This document shows positions 6,284 to 8,185 of a DNA stretch of 8,185 nt, in pieces. How positions within the stretch are numbered: position 1 is the first letter of the stretch; each line of letters begins with the position of its first letter. Source of the DNA: an uncultured Treponema sp. (GTDB lineage Bacteria > Spirochaetota > Spirochaetia > Treponematales > Treponemataceae). The stretch is taken from the NCBI GenBank assembly GCA_937901865.1, contig CALDID010000201.1, forward strand, positions 1 to 8,185, written 5' to 3'. The translations under genes and the position numbers were made by a program. The notes beneath the pieces are model-generated. The model was not told where the DNA came from, searched no databases, and worked only from the letters and a program-made list of their open reading frames with translations.

Positions 6284-8185
6284 ATGAGTTTGAGAGATGT
6301 TGCGATAAAAGAAGAATACAGGACGCTTCACTATGATGTCGTAAAAAACTTTTTTATTCCGCTTTTGTCAAAAGCCGTCTGTTACAAGCGGGCTACGGGG
6401 TTTTTCTCTTCGTCGGCGTTGGCGGAATTTTCTAAGGGAATTTGCACGTTTGCGGAAAAAGGCGGAAAATTTGAGCTGATTACTTCGCCGAAATTATCGA
6501 AAGAAGACATCGAGGCGATGAAAGCGGGCTATAAAGAGCGGAAGAGGATTATAGAAAGCGCGATTTTAAGCAGTTTTTATGAGCCGAAAACAAAGTTTGA
6601 AGAAGAAAGACTGAATTTACTTGCACAGCTTATTGCAAACGGGAATCTTGATATAAAAATTGCGTTTACAGAGTCGGGAATGTATCACGAAAAGCTCGGC
6701 ATTATCGAGGATAGCGAGGGGAATGCGGTGGCTTTTTCTGGGTCGATGAATGAAACGGAAACGGGATTTGAAAATAATTATGAAGCGTTCGATGTATATT
6801 GCTCGTGGAAAAGTGATACTGAGCGAGTAAGAACAAAGCAAGAGGCTTTTGACGCGATTTGGAGAGGCAAAGATGCGAAATTGAAAACGGTGGAGTTTCC
6901 AAAGGCGGAGTTTGTGGCGCGATATAAAACGCATGCCCCTCGATATGACATAGACGAACAGGAATACGGGGCAGAAAGTGCAAGCAATACGGCGGCGAAT
7001 GCGGAGAGAGAAAAGCCTAATACGCCAAAAATGCCGCAATGGTTGAAATTACACGATTACCAAAAAGAAGCGGTGAATAATTGGGCAGTTCAAAATTATC
7101 GCGGTATTTTTGATATGGCGACAGGAACTGGAAAAACGCTTACGGGGCTTTCGGCTCTTACAAGATTGTTTGAAGATAAATCTCCTGAAAAACTCTTTGC
7201 AATAATTGTATGTCCGTATCAGCACTTGGTCGAGCAGTGGGTTGAGGATATTGTGAAGTTCAATATTCAGCCGATTATTGGCTTTTCTGCTTCGCCGCAA
7301 AAAGATTGGAAGAGAAATCTACAAAATTCAGTTATTGATATTCAATTAAAGAGTTTGAATAAAGATTTCTTTTGTTTTATTTGTACTAATGCAACTTTTT
7401 CATCAAAATTTGTGCAAGAACAGATAGAGAGAATTCGTTTTCCAAAAGTTTTGATTGTGGACGAAGCTCATAATTTTGGTGCTCCGTATCTTTCAAAATG
7501 GCTTTTGGAATCTTATCAATACAGGATAGGACTTTCTGCAACAATAAATCGACACGGTGATGCAGATGGCACGAAAAAACTCTTTGATTTCTTTGGCGAA
7601 AAGTGCATTGAATATGATATTGAGCGTGCAATAAAAGAGAAAAAACTGACGCCATACAAATATTATCCTGTTCTTGTTTTCTTCGATGATGACGAGCTTT
7701 GTGAATATAAAAAATTGACAAATGAAATAAAGAATAATCAGATTATTGATAAAAACGGACATCATATATTAACAGAATACGGAAAAATACTTGCAATTCA
7801 GCGTTCAAGAATTATCGCAGGTGCAAAAGCAAAAACTTCTGTTTTGAAAACAAAAATTTTGCCTTATAAAAATGCTACGCATATTCTTGTTTATTGTGGT
7901 GCAACAACTGTGCTTGCTCAAGCTGAAGATGAAACTTCTGTAGATGAAAAAGAAGAGCGACAGATTGTAACTATTTCCAAAATGTTAGGAAATGAACTTG
8001 ATATAAAGAATCATCATTTTACATCAAGTGAAAGTGCAAAAGAAAGACTTGAGTTGAAAGAACGATTTACAAATGGGGATTTGCAGGCTTTGGTTGCAAT
8101 AAAGTGTCTTGATGAGGGCGTGAATATTCCAAAAATAAAAATAGTAAATAATTTAACAAATTTAAGTGGTAATAATAATAATATG
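6284..8185 (+). CDS. PLD-type nuclease fused to DEAH-box superfamily II helicase (3' end outside the window)
   Basis: The open frame runs 634 codons to the window edge with no stop. Residues 1-200 resemble a phospholipase D-like nuclease domain: H135 and K137 in YHEKLGIIEDSEG, and GSMNETETGFENNYE (G153, N156, E167), the HxK...GSxNxT...E pattern of one HKD half-site. A linker rich in Ala, Glu and Asn follows (about 228-250). The helicase core starts near LHDYQKEAVNNW, with Walker A ATGTGKT (279-285, K284), VDEAH (393-396), GLSAT (416-420) and motif-V-like CLDEGVNIP (608-616). Motif VI (QRRGR) is not reached. Such fusions are common in defence loci and could cut or unwind unmodified phage DNA. 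I do not assign it to SspE or SspFGH. Codon use changes sharply at about 7120-7300, and the last 14 codons are AT-rich and low-complexity. Confidence 0.85.
   Translation, partial: MSLRDVAIKEEYRTLHYDVVKNFFIPLLSKAVCYKRATGFFSSSALAEFSKGICTFAEKGGKFELITSPKLSKEDIEAMKAGYKERKRIIESAILSSFYEPKTKFEEERLNLLAQLIANGNLDIKIAFTESGMYHEKLGIIEDSEGNAVAFSGSMNETETGFENNYEAFDVYCSWKSDTERVRTKQEAFDAIWRGKDAKLKTVEFPKAEFVARYKTHAPRYDIDEQEYGAESASNTAANAEREKPNTPKMPQWLKLHDYQKEAVNNWAVQNYRGIFDMATGTGKTLTGLSALTRLFEDKSPEKLFAIIVCPYQHLVEQWVEDIVKFNIQPIIGFSASPQKDWKRNLQNSVIDIQLKSLNKDFFCFICTNATFSSKFVQEQIERIRFPKVLIVDEAHNFGAPYLSKWLLESYQYRIGLSATINRHGDADGTKKLFDFFGEKCIEYDIERAIKEKKLTPYKYYPVLVFFDDDELCEYKKLTNEIKNNQIIDKNGHHILTEYGKILAIQRSRIIAGAKAKTSVLKTKILPYKNATHILVYCGATTVLAQAEDETSVDEKEERQIVTISKMLGNELDIKNHHFTSSESAKERLELKERFTNGDLQALVAIKCLDEGVNIPKIKIVNNLTNLSGNNNNM

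Noticed and set aside
1..8185. CRISPR array, tRNA, rRNA or insertion sequence
   Set aside because: No spaced direct repeats, tRNA-like cloverleaf, rRNA segment or transposase frame was recognised; short tandem repeats in sspC are not arrays.

Overview
The window carries most of a DNA phosphorothioation (PT) operon of the Ssp type (single-strand backbone sulfur modification, SspABCD), all on the + strand. In order it holds: the 3' part of an SspD-like PAPS-reductase/ATP-pyrophosphatase gene with a C-terminal 2x4-Cys Fe-S domain; a complete SspB-like DUF4007 nickase; an SspC-like P-loop ATPase split by a frameshift; a complete SspA-like cysteine desulfurase; and the first 634 codons of a PLD-nuclease/superfamily II helicase fusion that runs off the right edge. 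Gaps are 5-37 bp or overlaps, each start has a strong purine-rich Shine-Dalgarno site, and no terminator or internal promoter is visible, so this reads as one transcription unit. SspA would supply sulfur from cysteine, SspD would activate the site with ATP and pass on sulfur, SspB would nick DNA and SspC would power the complex. The helicase/nuclease is a candidate restriction or accessory partner, but that is inference from position.

Positions 1 to about 380 hold something different: an AT-rich piece of a minus-strand gene for the C-terminal half of a RecG-like/AlbA_2 (Schlafen-type) ATP-binding protein. It meets the sspD fragment at about 370-384. Both genes lack their 5' halves at the same point, which fits a deletion across a divergent gene pair or a chimeric assembly join. 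Either way, the operon promoter and the catalytic half of SspD are absent here.

The most interesting detail is in sspC. A perfect 10-bp tandem duplication (aagaaacttc twice, 4601-4620) ends the ATPase at 995 aa. Removing one copy restores an open frame of about 1147 aa through to 5091. The new stop lies in CTT TGA C, the same heptamer used for +1 frameshifting in bacterial prfB (RF2). The locus may therefore be phase-variable, leaky through recoding, or decaying.

The taxon is uncertain. Low to moderate G+C, the strong SD sites and the desulfurase subfamily suggest an anaerobe such as a Firmicute or spirochaete. Composition is mosaic: sampled 60-base blocks contain 19 G+C (1-60), 28 (421-480), 29 (6901-6960) and 11 (7321-7380), and codon choice switches inside the helicase gene at about 7120-7300.
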